Positions 51,403 to 59,587 of a stretch of 64,000 nt of DNA are shown here, one piece after another. Source of the DNA: Streptomyces sp. ACA25 (GTDB lineage: Bacteria > Actinomycetota > Actinomycetes > Streptomycetales > Streptomycetaceae); the NCBI RefSeq assembly GCF_028200735.1, contig NZ_JAQKPV010000001.1:1-64000 (forward strand), written 5' to 3'. Every line of letters begins with the position of its first letter. Position 1 is the first letter of the stretch. Under the pieces are notes generated by a model that worked only from the letters and a program-made list of their open reading frames with translations, was not told the DNA's origin and did no database searches. The translations under genes and the position numbers were made by a program.

Positions 51403-52353
51403 ATGACTGAGCAAGTGATCGAAGTGGCCGGGCTGCGCCGACGGTACGGACCGTCCGGCGACGCGGGGTTCGAGGCGGTGCGCGGACTCGACTTCTCGGT
51501 GCTCCGGGGAGAAGTTTTCGCGCTGCTGGGGACGAACGGGGCGGGGAAGACCTCCACCCTGGAGGTGCTGGAAGGGCTGGCCCCGCCGACCGGGGGCCGG
51601 GTCCGGGTACTCGGCCACGACCCCTTCCGGGAGCGGGCCGCGGTCCGGCCGCGGATCGGCATCATGCTGCAGGAGGGCGGCTTCCCGTCCGACCTGACAG
51701 CAGTCGAGACCGCCCGCATGTGGGCGGGCTGCACCAGCGGGGCCCGGCCGGTTCCGGAGGCACTGGACCTGGTCGGGCTCGGCGAGCGGGCGAACGTCCG
51801 CGTCAAGCAGCTGTCCGGCGGTGAGCGGCGCCGGCTCGACCTGGCGCTCGCGCTGCTCGGCCGGCCCGAGGTGCTCTTCCTGGACGAGCCGACGACCGGG
51901 CTGGACGCGGAGGCCCGGCACCGGACCTGGCAGCTGGTCCGCGAGCTCCGGGACCAGGGCACCACCGTGGTGCTGACCACGCACTACCTGGAGGAGGCGG
52001 AGAGCCTGGCCGACCGGCTGGCCATCATGCGGGAGGGCCGGATCGTCCTCTCCGGAACCCCCGCGGAGGTCACCGCCTCCCGGCCCTCCCGGATCCGTTT
52101 CACGCTCCCGGACGGCATGACGGCGGACAGCTTGCCACCGTCCCTGCATGTCTCGGCGGACGGCCCGCGGGTCGAAGTGCGGACCGAGCAGCTCAAGGAG
52201 GACCTCACCGACCTCCTGCTCTGGGCACGCGCGGAAGCGGTTCCGCTGACCGGGCTCGACGCCCGTTCCGCCTCCCTGGAGGAGGCGTTCCTGGACATCG
52301 CCCGCGAGGACGCCGACGCCGAGAGGCGAGTCACGGAGGTGAGCACCCGATGA
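51403..52353 (+). CDS. ABC transporter ATPase, ABC-2 exporter type (paralogue 2)
   Basis: This 316-residue ATPase has Walker A GTNGAGKTS, signature LSGGERRRLDLA, Walker B VLFLDEPTTGLD and the H-loop TTHYLEEA. It parallels the ATPase at 32306-33319 along its length, for example FALLGTNGAGKTST and IMLQEGGFPSDLT against AMLQEGGFSSELT. The permease ATG overlaps its stop. It forms one operon with a DesKR-like histidine kinase and response regulator, the usual arrangement for exporters controlled by envelope or lipid state. Confidence 0.94.
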   Translation: MTEQVIEVAGLRRRYGPSGDAGFEAVRGLDFSVLRGEVFALLGTNGAGKTSTLEVLEGLAPPTGGRVRVLGHDPFRERAAVRPRIGIMLQEGGFPSDLTAVETARMWAGCTSGARPVPEALDLVGLGERANVRVKQLSGGERRRLDLALALLGRPEVLFLDEPTTGLDAEARHRTWQLVRELRDQGTTVVLTTHYLEEAESLADRLAIMREGRIVLSGTPAEVTASRPSRIRFTLPDGMTADSLPPSLHVSADGPRVEVRTEQLKEDLTDLLLWARAEAVPLTGLDARSASLEEAFLDIAREDADAERRVTEVSTR

Positions 52354-53150
52354 GCAGCACCACAACCGCCGCCCGGGCACGGACGGCCTCCACGCCGGCG
52401 GGCCGGCTGCGGTCCCTGGCCCGCGCGGAGCTGACCCTGCTGATGCGCAATCGCACCACGCTGTTCATGGCGCTGGCCATGCCGCCGTTCATGGTGGCGG
52501 CGATCTGGTCCTCGATGGACCGGGTGAACCTGGCGGACACCGGCCTGACCGCCGGCGGGATGGTGATGACCGGCGGCATCGGCATGGTGCTGCTCCTGGT
52601 GGTGTACGCCAACCTGGTCGCCGCCTTCGTGGCCCGGCGGGAAGAGCGGGTGCTCAAGCGGCTGCGCACCGGTGAGGTGCCGGACCGCGAGATCCTGGCC
52701 GGCACCGCACTGCCCTCGGTGGCGCTCGCCCTGACCCAGTGTGTCCTGCTGGTGCTGGCCGGGGCTGTGCTGCTGGACCTGACCGCACCGCAACGGCCAG
52801 GTCTGCTGCTCGCGGGTGTGGTCCTCGGCGTGGTGATGATGGTGCTGCTTGCGGTCGCGACCACGGCGTTCACCCGGACCGTGGAAGCCGCACAGATCAC
52901 CGCGCTGCCGCTGCTGATGGTCTCCGCTGTCGGATCCGGGCTCTTCGTACCGTTCGAGCTGCTGCCCGATCAGACGGCCGCCGTCCTCCGGCTGCTGCCG
53001 CTCTCGCCGGTGATGGAGCTGGTCCGCTACGGGTGGCTGGGCGGCCTGGACGGCACGGAGACGCTGCGGGCCCTGGGGCTGGCGGTGGCCTGGACAGCGC
53101 TGGCGGTGTTTGCTGTACGCCGGTGGTTCCGCTGGGAGCCGCGGCAGTGA
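52350..53150 (+). CDS. ABC-2 type permease (paralogue 2)
   Basis: This 266-residue protein has six predicted helices. It contains a cytoplasmic ARREERVLKRLRTGEVPD segment matching paralogue 1, then GSGLFVPFELLPDQ and the C-terminal VRRWFRWEPRQ. It pairs with the ATPase just upstream. It ends 28 bases before the sensor kinase gene. Confidence 0.93.
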   Translation: MSSTTTAARARTASTPAGRLRSLARAELTLLMRNRTTLFMALAMPPFMVAAIWSSMDRVNLADTGLTAGGMVMTGGIGMVLLLVVYANLVAAFVARREERVLKRLRTGEVPDREILAGTALPSVALALTQCVLLVLAGAVLLDLTAPQRPGLLLAGVVLGVVMMVLLAVATTAFTRTVEAAQITALPLLMVSAVGSGLFVPFELLPDQTAAVLRLLPLSPVMELVRYGWLGGLDGTETLRALGLAVAWTALAVFAVRRWFRWEPRQ

Positions 53151-53178
53151 CCGGACGGGAACGGAACGGCGGGGTGCG

Positions 53179-54477
53179 GTGAGGGCATACGCGACGGCTG
53201 CGGAGCGGAGCGCCGGCCTGAAGCGCGCGCTGGCCCCGCTGGACCGATTCCTGGCTGCGAGCGGCCGGGTCCGGTTCCACCAGTACACCCGGTACATGAT
53301 CTACAGCTTCACCGCGCTGGAAGCGGTGCTGCTCGTCATCTGGCTGCTGAGCACCCGGGAGACGGCCGGACTCTGGGCTCAGGTCACGGTCCTGGTGGCC
53401 GGCGGGTCGCACACGGTGCTGAACGGCCTGCTGTCCCGGGCCGCGCTGGCGCACTACACCGGCACGTCCGGACGGCCGGACCTGCTGCTCTGCGTGTTCA
53501 CCGTCGGCACGCTCGGTGCCCTCGCGGTGGTGGGCGGCCTGGTGGGAACCGGCGCGCTGCCCGAGGAAGGCACGCTCGTGATGGTCTACTTCCCGATCTT
53601 CTTCGCCGGCCCGGTCGCCCTGGCACTCACCGTCCGGCAGGCCACCGCGCTGGCGGCGGTACCGGCCGCGGCGGCGGTGGCGGGCACCGTGGCGGTCGGG
53701 CAGCCTCTGCTCCCGTTCCTGCTGGCCGTGGTGGCCGGTGCGGGCTTCTTCGGCTTCACCTTCCGCTGTTCCGGTTGGACACTGCGCGTGGTGGACGAGC
53801 TGGACGCCACCCGGGAGACGCAGGCACGGCTCGCCGTGGCGGAGGAACGTCTGCGCTTCGGCCGGGACCTGCACGATGTCCTCGGCCGCAACCTGTCGGT
53901 GATCGCGCTGAAGAGCGAGCTGGCGGTGCAACTCGCCCAGCGCGGCTCCCCCGCCGCGGTGGACCAGATGACGGAGGTGCAGCGGATAGCGCGGTCCTCG
54001 CAGCAGGAGATGCGGGCGGTGGTCCGCGGCTACCGGGAGGCGGATCTGCAGGCCGAGCTGGCCGGCGCCCGCGGGGTACTGACCGCGGCGGGCATCGACT
54101 GCCGGATCGACGCCGCCGACGGTGCCGGGCCGGGCGTGAACACGGCCGGGACGGGCGCGGGCGGCGCTGCGCCGGAGCTGTCGGAGCCGGTGCGCTCGGC
54201 ACTCGGCTGGGTGGTCCGCGAGGGCACGACGAACGTGCTGCGCCACGCCGACGCCGCGCACTGCACCATCCGCCTGCACGCGCCCGGCGGCGACCGGGTC
54301 GTGCTGCTGATGGAGAACGACGGCGCCCGGGACACCCGCCCCGGGGCCGGGGACGGCTCCGGGCTCGACGGGCTGCGGGAGCGGCTGGCGGAGGTCGGCG
54401 GAACGCTGACCTCCGCCCGGCCCGGGAACGGCAGCTTCCGGCTGACGGCCGAGGTACCAGTGCGAGGTGGGGAATGA
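53179..54477 (+). CDS. DesK-type sensor histidine kinase
   Basis: This 432-residue membrane kinase has about six N-terminal helices (residues 35-200) as the sensor. The HisKA_3 dimerisation box is FGRDLHDVLGRNLSVIALKSELA-like, with phospho-acceptor His232 in the LHDVLG motif, and the HATPase domain has WVVREGTTNVLRHADA and SGLDGLRERL. DesK-type kinases read membrane thickness or fluidity. It starts at GTG 53179, and its stop overlaps the regulator ATG by 4 bases. Confidence 0.93.
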   Translation: MRAYATAAERSAGLKRALAPLDRFLAASGRVRFHQYTRYMIYSFTALEAVLLVIWLLSTRETAGLWAQVTVLVAGGSHTVLNGLLSRAALAHYTGTSGRPDLLLCVFTVGTLGALAVVGGLVGTGALPEEGTLVMVYFPIFFAGPVALALTVRQATALAAVPAAAAVAGTVAVGQPLLPFLLAVVAGAGFFGFTFRCSGWTLRVVDELDATRETQARLAVAEERLRFGRDLHDVLGRNLSVIALKSELAVQLAQRGSPAAVDQMTEVQRIARSSQQEMRAVVRGYREADLQAELAGARGVLTAAGIDCRIDAADGAGPGVNTAGTGAGGAAPELSEPVRSALGWVVREGTTNVLRHADAAHCTIRLHAPGGDRVVLLMENDGARDTRPGAGDGSGLDGLRERLAEVGGTLTSARPGNGSFRLTAEVPVRGGE

Positions 54478-55094
54478 CCGACGGGGCGAGGATCCGGGTA
54501 CTGCTGGCCGACGACGAGCACCTCATCAGGGGAGCGCTCGCGGCACTCCTCGGGCTGGAGGACGACCTGACCGTCGTCGCCGAGGCGGCGAGCGGCCCGG
54601 AGGCCGTGGCCATGGCGCGGGCCCACCGGCCGGATGTCGCGGTGCTGGATCTGCAGATGCCGGGGGCGGACGGCGTGACGGTGGCCACCCGGCTGCGGGC
54701 CGAGCTGCCCGCCTGCCGGACCATGATCGTGACAGGGCACGGAAGGCCGGGGCACCTGAAGCGGGCGCTGGCCGCCGGGGTGCGGGGGTTCGTCCCCAAG
54801 ACGGTGTCGGCACAGCGGCTCGCCGAAATCATCCGCACCGTGCGGGACGGGAACCGCTACGTCGATCCCGACCTTGCGGCCGACGCCATCAGCTCCGGTG
54901 ATTCCCCGCTGACGGCCCGGGAGGCGGAGTTGCTGGAGCTGGCCTCGGACGGCGCCCCGATCGCCGAGATCGCCGAGCGCGCCGCCCTCGCACCGGGCAC
55001 CGTACGCAACTACCTCTCGGCGGCGGCGGCGAAGCTGCACGCCGAGAACCGGCACGCCGCCGTCCGCCTCGCCCGCGACCGCGGCTGGATCTGA
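54474..55094 (+). CDS. DesR-like response regulator (NarL/LuxR family)
   Basis: This 206-residue regulator has a receiver domain with acidic pocket ADDEH, phospho-acceptor Asp59 in AVLDLQMPG, Thr87 and Lys109. The LuxR-type helix-turn-helix is LTAREAELLELASDGAPIAE followed by PGTVRNYLSAAAAKL. It should bind the TGACA-N2-TGTCA sites before the two exporter operons (inference from sequence similarity to DesR sites). Confidence 0.94.
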   Translation: MTDGARIRVLLADDEHLIRGALAALLGLEDDLTVVAEAASGPEAVAMARAHRPDVAVLDLQMPGADGVTVATRLRAELPACRTMIVTGHGRPGHLKRALAAGVRGFVPKTVSAQRLAEIIRTVRDGNRYVDPDLAADAISSGDSPLTAREAELLELASDGAPIAEIAERAALAPGTVRNYLSAAAAKLHAENRHAAVRLARDRGWI

Positions 55095-55131
55095 CCGGCC
55101 GGTGAAGCGGGTGCGGGCCGGGCCGATGGGG

Positions 55132-55147
55132 GGACCGGGCCCGGTCC
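55132..55147. terminator. 16-bp G+C palindrome after the two-component genes
   Basis: GGACCGGGCCCGGTCC is self-complementary and lies 38 bases after the regulator stop. It may stop transcription. Confidence 0.35.
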
Positions 55148-55229
55148 GGGCCACTGCGGGGGATTTCGGCGGGCGGGTCCCCGGCTTGCGCGTCCCTCCG
55201 CACACGGCCTGCCCGGGCGGACTAATTTA

Positions 55230-55298
55230 ATGGATGTCTATGTTGACGGGAGTCGATTCAGCGGCCAAGCTGACTCACGTCACTACTTAGGCATCCAT
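55230..55298. promoter_or_regulatory. Inverted pair ATGGATGTCTA ... TAGGCATCCAT before the flavoprotein gene
   Basis: Two near-identical 11-base sites (55230-55240 and 55288-55298) face each other 47 bases apart in an AT-richer patch, with TTGACG at 55243-55248. They bracket the probable promoter of the flavoprotein gene. An ArsR-type repressor is a reasonable candidate, but none is encoded nearby. Confidence 0.5.
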
Positions 55299-55314
55299 CG
55301 AATCAGAGGGAGTC

Positions 55315-56676
55315 ATGGTGAGTTCCAAGAGCGCCGCTGCCCTGCCCGTCGTCGTCGTGGGGGCAGGACCGGTCGGACTGGCCGCAGCCGCCCGGCTGCT
55401 GGAGCGCGGGCTGAAGCCACTGGTACTGGAGGCCGGTCCGGCCGCCGGGACGGCAGTGCGCGCGTGGGGGCACGTACGGCTGTTCTCCGCCTGGTCGGAG
55501 GTCGTCGACCCGGCAGCGGCCAAGCTCCTCGCCCCCACCGGCTGGCAGCAACCGGAGGGCACCCGCTACCCGACCGGCGAGGAGTGGGCCACCGACTACC
55601 TGCAGCCGCTTGCCGAGGTACTCGGCGACCGCGTCCGCCTGCGGACCGAAGTGACCGGCGTGGCCCGCGCCGGACGTGACCGGCTCGTCGACGCCGACCG
55701 CACGGATCAGCCGTTCACCGTGCACACCCGGACGGCGGACGGCGCCGAGGGCCGGATCACCGCCCGTGCGGTCATCGACGCCTCCGGCACCTGGTCCACC
55801 CCCGGACCGCTGGGCGGGGACGGCCTGCCGGCCGTGGGCGAGCCGTCGGCAGCCGCCCGCATCTCCTACCGGATCCCCGATCTGCGCGACCCCGCGGTCC
55901 GGAAGCGGTACGCCGGCCGGCGGACCGCGGTGGCCGGATCCGGGGCCTCGGCGTTCACCACTTTGGCGCTGCTCGCCGAACTGGCCCGGGAGGTGCCCGG
56001 TACCAAGGCCGTGTGGATCCTGCGGCGCGGCCTCGGCGCGGACACCTTCGGCGGCGGCGAGGCCGACCAGCTGCCTGCCCGCGGCGCCCTGGGACTGCGG
56101 GCCCGGCAGGCGGTCACCGACGGCCACGCCGAGGCCGTCACCGGATTCCGGACGGCCGCCGTGGAAACCGCGGACGGGCAGCTCACGCTGGTGGCCGAGG
56201 ACGGGCGCCGGCTCGAGCCGGTGGACGAGGTCGTCGCCCTCACCGGGCTGCGCCCCGAGCTCTCCGTGCTGTCCGAGCTCCGCCTCGGCCTCGACGAGCG
56301 CCTCCAGGCCCCCGTCGCGCTCGCCCCGCTCATCGACCCGAACATCCACTCCTGCGGCACCGTGTACCCGCACGGCGCGAAGGAGCTGGCCCACCCGGAG
56401 CAGAACGTCTACATCGTCGGCATGAAGAGCTACGGGCGCGCCACCACGTTCCTGGCCCTGACCGGGTACGAGCAGGTCCGGTCCGTCGCCGCCGCGCTGG
56501 CCGGCGACCACGAGGACGCCGCCCGGGTGGAGCTGACACTGCCCGAGACGGGCGTGTGCAGCGGAGGCGGCCTCACAGCTGAGTCCGCCGGCGGCCAGGA
56601 CAGTTCCGCCGCCGCCGAGGAGGACGGCTGCTGCTCGGCTCCGGCCGGAACCCCGGTCCGGGCCGGGGGCTGCTGA
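55315..56676 (+). CDS. FAD-dependent oxidoreductase of the type found in actinobacterial arsenic clusters
   Basis: This 453-residue flavoprotein monooxygenase-like enzyme has an FAD motif VVVGAGPVGLAAAARLL near the N-terminus, a second nucleotide loop VAGSGASAFTTLALL in the middle, and DEVVALTGLRP. The C-terminus is Cys-rich (DGCCSAP and a final GGC), suggesting metal or metalloid binding. As I recall, homologues sit beside arsR and acr3 in Streptomyces arsenic clusters; no such genes are here, so it stands alone. The ATG at 55315 follows AGAGGGAG. The exact reaction is unknown. Confidence 0.82.
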   Translation: MVSSKSAAALPVVVVGAGPVGLAAAARLLERGLKPLVLEAGPAAGTAVRAWGHVRLFSAWSEVVDPAAAKLLAPTGWQQPEGTRYPTGEEWATDYLQPLAEVLGDRVRLRTEVTGVARAGRDRLVDADRTDQPFTVHTRTADGAEGRITARAVIDASGTWSTPGPLGGDGLPAVGEPSAAARISYRIPDLRDPAVRKRYAGRRTAVAGSGASAFTTLALLAELAREVPGTKAVWILRRGLGADTFGGGEADQLPARGALGLRARQAVTDGHAEAVTGFRTAAVETADGQLTLVAEDGRRLEPVDEVVALTGLRPELSVLSELRLGLDERLQAPVALAPLIDPNIHSCGTVYPHGAKELAHPEQNVYIVGMKSYGRATTFLALTGYEQVRSVAAALAGDHEDAARVELTLPETGVCSGGGLTAESAGGQDSSAAAEEDGCCSAPAGTPVRAGGC

Positions 56677-56722
56677 CACCGGCCCGGCACCCCGGTGGGT
56701 CCCGGGAACCCGCCGGGGTGGT

Positions 56723-56728
56723 TATACT
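56723..56728 (+). promoter_or_regulatory. -10 element of the second tRNA-Gly(GCC)
   Basis: TATACT lies 15 bases before the tRNA. A matching -35 hexamer is not clear. Confidence 0.45.
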
Positions 56729-56742
56729 CGGTCGCGCGGCAC

Positions 56743-56818
56743 GCGGACGTAGCTCAGCTGGTAGAGCGCAACCTTGCCAAGGTTGAGGTCGCCGGTTCGA
56801 ACCCGGTCGTCCGCTCCA
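56743..56818 (+). tRNA. tRNA-Gly (anticodon GCC), second identical copy
   Basis: The sequence is the same over 76 nt as the gene at 51119-51194, including encoded CCA. It sits between the flavoprotein gene and purC, a place where tRNA 3' ends could serve as integration sites; no integrase is seen. Confidence 0.96.
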
Positions 56819-56821
56819 GAA

Positions 56822-56857
56822 AAACAAGGCCCCGGTCATCCGACCGGGGCCTTGTTT
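56822..56857. terminator. Hairpin between tRNA-Gly and purC
   Basis: AAACAAGGCCCCGGTC pairs with GACCGGGGCCTTGTTT over ATCC. The A- and T-rich outer arms make it a good terminator for both strands. Confidence 0.9.
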
Positions 56858-56866
56858 CTGGGCTGA

Positions 56867-57781
56867 TCAGGACCAGGAGGTGCCGGTGAGCCTCTCGTAC
56901 GCCTCGATGTAGCGGGCACGGGTCTGCTCCACGACGTGCTCCGGCAGCTCGGGCGGCGGGGTGTTGCCGTGGCGGTCCCAGCCGGACTCGGGGGAGGCCA
57001 GCCAGTCGCGGATGTGCTGCTTGTCGTAGGGCTTCTGCGGACGGCCGGGCTCCCACTCGTCGCGGCGCCAGAAGCGTGACGAGTCCGGGGTCAGCACCTC
57101 GTCCGCCAGGACCAGGGCATCCTCGTCACCGCCGCCACCGGACCGGCCGAACTCGAACTTGGTGTCCGCCAGGATGAGGCCCCGCTCCTTGGCGACGTCC
57201 CGGGCCCGGCTGTAGACGGCCAGGGTGGCCTGCCGCAGGCGGGCCGCCGTCTCGGCGCCGACCCGGCGGGCGATCTCCTCGTAAGCGACGTTCTCGTCGT
57301 GCTCGCCGACCTCCGCCTTCGTCGCCGGGGTAAAGATCGCGGCGGGAAGCTCGGACCCGTCGGAGAGCCCTTCGGGAAGTGCCAGTCCGCACACCGTGCG
57401 GTCCCGGCGGTACTCCTCCAGGCCCGAGCCGGTGAGGTAGCCGCGGGCCACGCACTCCACCGGAATCATCCGCAGGGAACGGCAGACCGTCACCCGGCCC
57501 TTCCAGTCGGCGGGGGCGCCGGGCGGGACGTCGGAGGAGAGGACATGATGGGGGATCAGGTCGGAGAGCAGGTCGAACCACCACAGCGACAACCGGGTGA
57601 GGATGCGGCCCTTGTCCGGGATCCCGGTGGGCAGCACCCAGTCGTAGGCGGAGACCCGGTCGCTGGCGACCATCACCAGATCGCCCTCGGCGTTCCGGTA
57701 GAGGTCGCGCACCTTCCCGGTGTGCAGGTGCTCCAGCCCGGGAACCTCCACGGGCTCGGGCTTTTCCACAAATCCGGGCAC
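56867..57781 (-). CDS. purC: Phosphoribosylaminoimidazole-succinocarboxamide synthase
   Basis: This 304-residue SAICAR synthetase joins CAIR and aspartate with ATP. Key parts are HTGKVRDLY, MVASDRVSAYDWVLPT, VECVARGYLTGSG, PATKAEVGEHDENV and LADTKFEFG. GTG 57781 (PGFVEKPEPVEVPGLEHL) is chosen because GGGAG lies 5 bases upstream and the start matches recalled homologues; an ATG at 57841 adds 20 residues. It carries a small GGGGDED insertion near residue 212. Confidence 0.96.
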   Translation of the reverse strand: MPGFVEKPEPVEVPGLEHLHTGKVRDLYRNAEGDLVMVASDRVSAYDWVLPTGIPDKGRILTRLSLWWFDLLSDLIPHHVLSSDVPPGAPADWKGRVTVCRSLRMIPVECVARGYLTGSGLEEYRRDRTVCGLALPEGLSDGSELPAAIFTPATKAEVGEHDENVAYEEIARRVGAETAARLRQATLAVYSRARDVAKERGLILADTKFEFGRSGGGGDEDALVLADEVLTPDSSRFWRRDEWEPGRPQKPYDKQHIRDWLASPESGWDRHGNTPPPELPEHVVEQTRARYIEAYERLTGTSWS

Positions 57782-57922
57782 AGCAGCTCCCTGGGGGTAG
57801 GTACGGAACCACCAATTGTCCCGGTAGCGGTGCCCGCTCACCTCCCCAGGGTCGGGGAGCCGGGGTGTCGCGGCGCCCCCGAGCCGTTCCCCGGAGCGGA
57901 ACCGGCAGCCCCGGGAAGGAGG

Positions 57923-59431
57923 TCAGCCGCGCTTGCAGATGCGGTCCAGGAGGTTCGCGGTGGCCTTCTGGATGCGGGGGTCGGCGTGCTGCGGCCGGTC
58001 CAGGGCGGGGGACCACGCGAAGGTGCCCGAGCTGAACACCCAGGCGCCGCTGGGTGCCCGGTACAGCGAGGTCTCCTGGTGGCGTGCCGCGCCCGCCTCG
58101 TCCCGGTACGGGGAGTGGGCCAGCAGGATCCGGCTCTCGTAGGCCGGCAGCGAGGTGCGGGGAAAGTACCGGTCGGCCTCCCCCGCCACCAGCCCCGGCA
58201 GCTCATCGCCCTCGTGAACCCCGGTGGACTCCCACAGCCAGTGGTCGGCGTTGCGCGCCACCAGGGGGTGTGGATGCGGCACCCGGCCCGCGTACTGCAG
58301 ACCCAGGAGTTGCTGCTCGGGCGCCCCCTGGTCGCGCCAGAGCGCGGACCGGCCGGGACCCTGCCGCTTGTGGCAGCTGAGCAGCCGGTCCGGGTCGCCC
58401 GAGGGCAGGGGGTTCAGCTCGACCTGCCAGTACATGGTGTTGGCCGACAGGAAGACCAGTGAGGTGCCGAGGTCTCTGGCGCGTTCGGCGGCGCGGCGCA
58501 TCGGCACCGACCAGTACTCGTCGTGACCGGGAAAGACGAACCCCCGGTAGCGGGCCGGATCGATCCGGCCCGCGTGCAGGTCACGGGCGGTGGCGTAGGA
58601 GAGGTCGTAGCCGTAGCGCTCGGCCCAGCGGATGAAGTCGTAGGCGTGTCCGACGTGCAGCGGGAGGCCGGCGCCCGCGTAGGGGCGGTCGAAGCACACG
58701 GTCACGGCGGCGTCCTCCTCGCCCAGCAGCTGACCGCTGTCGCCCCAGGCGTGGTAGAGGCTGGCACCGGTGCGGCCGTCCTCCGGGAAGAGGTTGTACG
58801 CCTGCCAGGTGACGTCCGGCAGCAGCAGCAGCAGGTCGGCGGGCCGGTCGTCCCGGACGGTGAACGGCACGTGCGACCGGTGCCGGCCGTCGGCGGTGGT
58901 GAGCACCGCGACGTGGGCGCCGGGCTGCCAGGTCTGCGGCACCGGCAGCCGCCAGGACAGCCACCAGTGGTGGCAGGAGACGGTGCGGCCGGCGACCAGC
59001 GGGGCGGGCTGCCGCGAGCCCATCAGCTGCGGGCTGCTGATCAGCAGCTGGGCACCGTCCCCGGCGTAGTGCCCGATGCGGTAGATGTCGACGGTGAACT
59101 CCTGCGGGGGGTCGACCGTCACCCGGAAGTCGAGGGGCTCGCCGGGCGCGACCGTCCCGTTCGGGGTGAAGCCCTTGATCTGGCAGTGCACGTCGTCGGC
59201 CTGGCGTGGGCCTGCGGCGGCCCCCTCGCCGGAGCGGCCCGCGGCAGCACCGGCTTCGGACGGGCCGCATCCACCCGGCACCGGGTCCACGTACCAGGGG
59301 ACGACCTGCCCGGTGTCGTCGAAGTAGTGCTCACTGCCCCGGAGCCAGGGCACCGGCCCCTGACCGAAGGGGTCCGAGACCGCGTGCGCGAGTGCCCCCG
59401 ATTCCCAGCGCCGGTTGTGCTCCCTCTCCAC
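57923..59431 (-). CDS. N,N-dimethylformamidase beta-subunit-like protein
   Basis: This 502-residue protein resembles the C-terminal domain of the dimethylformamidase large subunit. It has LPDVTWQAYNLFPEDGRTGA, VFPGHDEYWS and SANTMYWQVELNP. An N-terminal beta-sandwich-like region (about 85-200) is visible. In actinobacteria such proteins often stand alone, and true amidase activity is not established for them. GTG 59431 is chosen because GGGAGGGG lies 7-14 bases upstream. There is no signal peptide. It lies between purC and the membrane-protein gene on the same strand. Confidence 0.8.
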   Translation of the reverse strand: MEREHNRRWESGALAHAVSDPFGQGPVPWLRGSEHYFDDTGQVVPWYVDPVPGGCGPSEAGAAAGRSGEGAAAGPRQADDVHCQIKGFTPNGTVAPGEPLDFRVTVDPPQEFTVDIYRIGHYAGDGAQLLISSPQLMGSRQPAPLVAGRTVSCHHWWLSWRLPVPQTWQPGAHVAVLTTADGRHRSHVPFTVRDDRPADLLLLLPDVTWQAYNLFPEDGRTGASLYHAWGDSGQLLGEEDAAVTVCFDRPYAGAGLPLHVGHAYDFIRWAERYGYDLSYATARDLHAGRIDPARYRGFVFPGHDEYWSVPMRRAAERARDLGTSLVFLSANTMYWQVELNPLPSGDPDRLLSCHKRQGPGRSALWRDQGAPEQQLLGLQYAGRVPHPHPLVARNADHWLWESTGVHEGDELPGLVAGEADRYFPRTSLPAYESRILLAHSPYRDEAGAARHQETSLYRAPSGAWVFSSGTFAWSPALDRPQHADPRIQKATANLLDRICKRG

Positions 59432-59587
59432 CGTGACTCCCCTCCCTCGTCGGCCCCTCTCGTCGAACAGGACATCACATGTGGCGAACACGTGGTCACC
59501 GTTCGTTGTGAATGGTGCGCGGTGGGGTGTGCCCCGGGAGCCGGACTCCGTGCCCGGCAGGGTTCGCCGGCGGGCCCGGAGGGGCGG

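Noticed and set aside
56743..56818. tRNA-Gly as attachment site of an integrated element
   Set aside because: No integrase, excisionase or repeated tRNA 3' end flanks the gene; the second copy is a complete tRNA in its own context.
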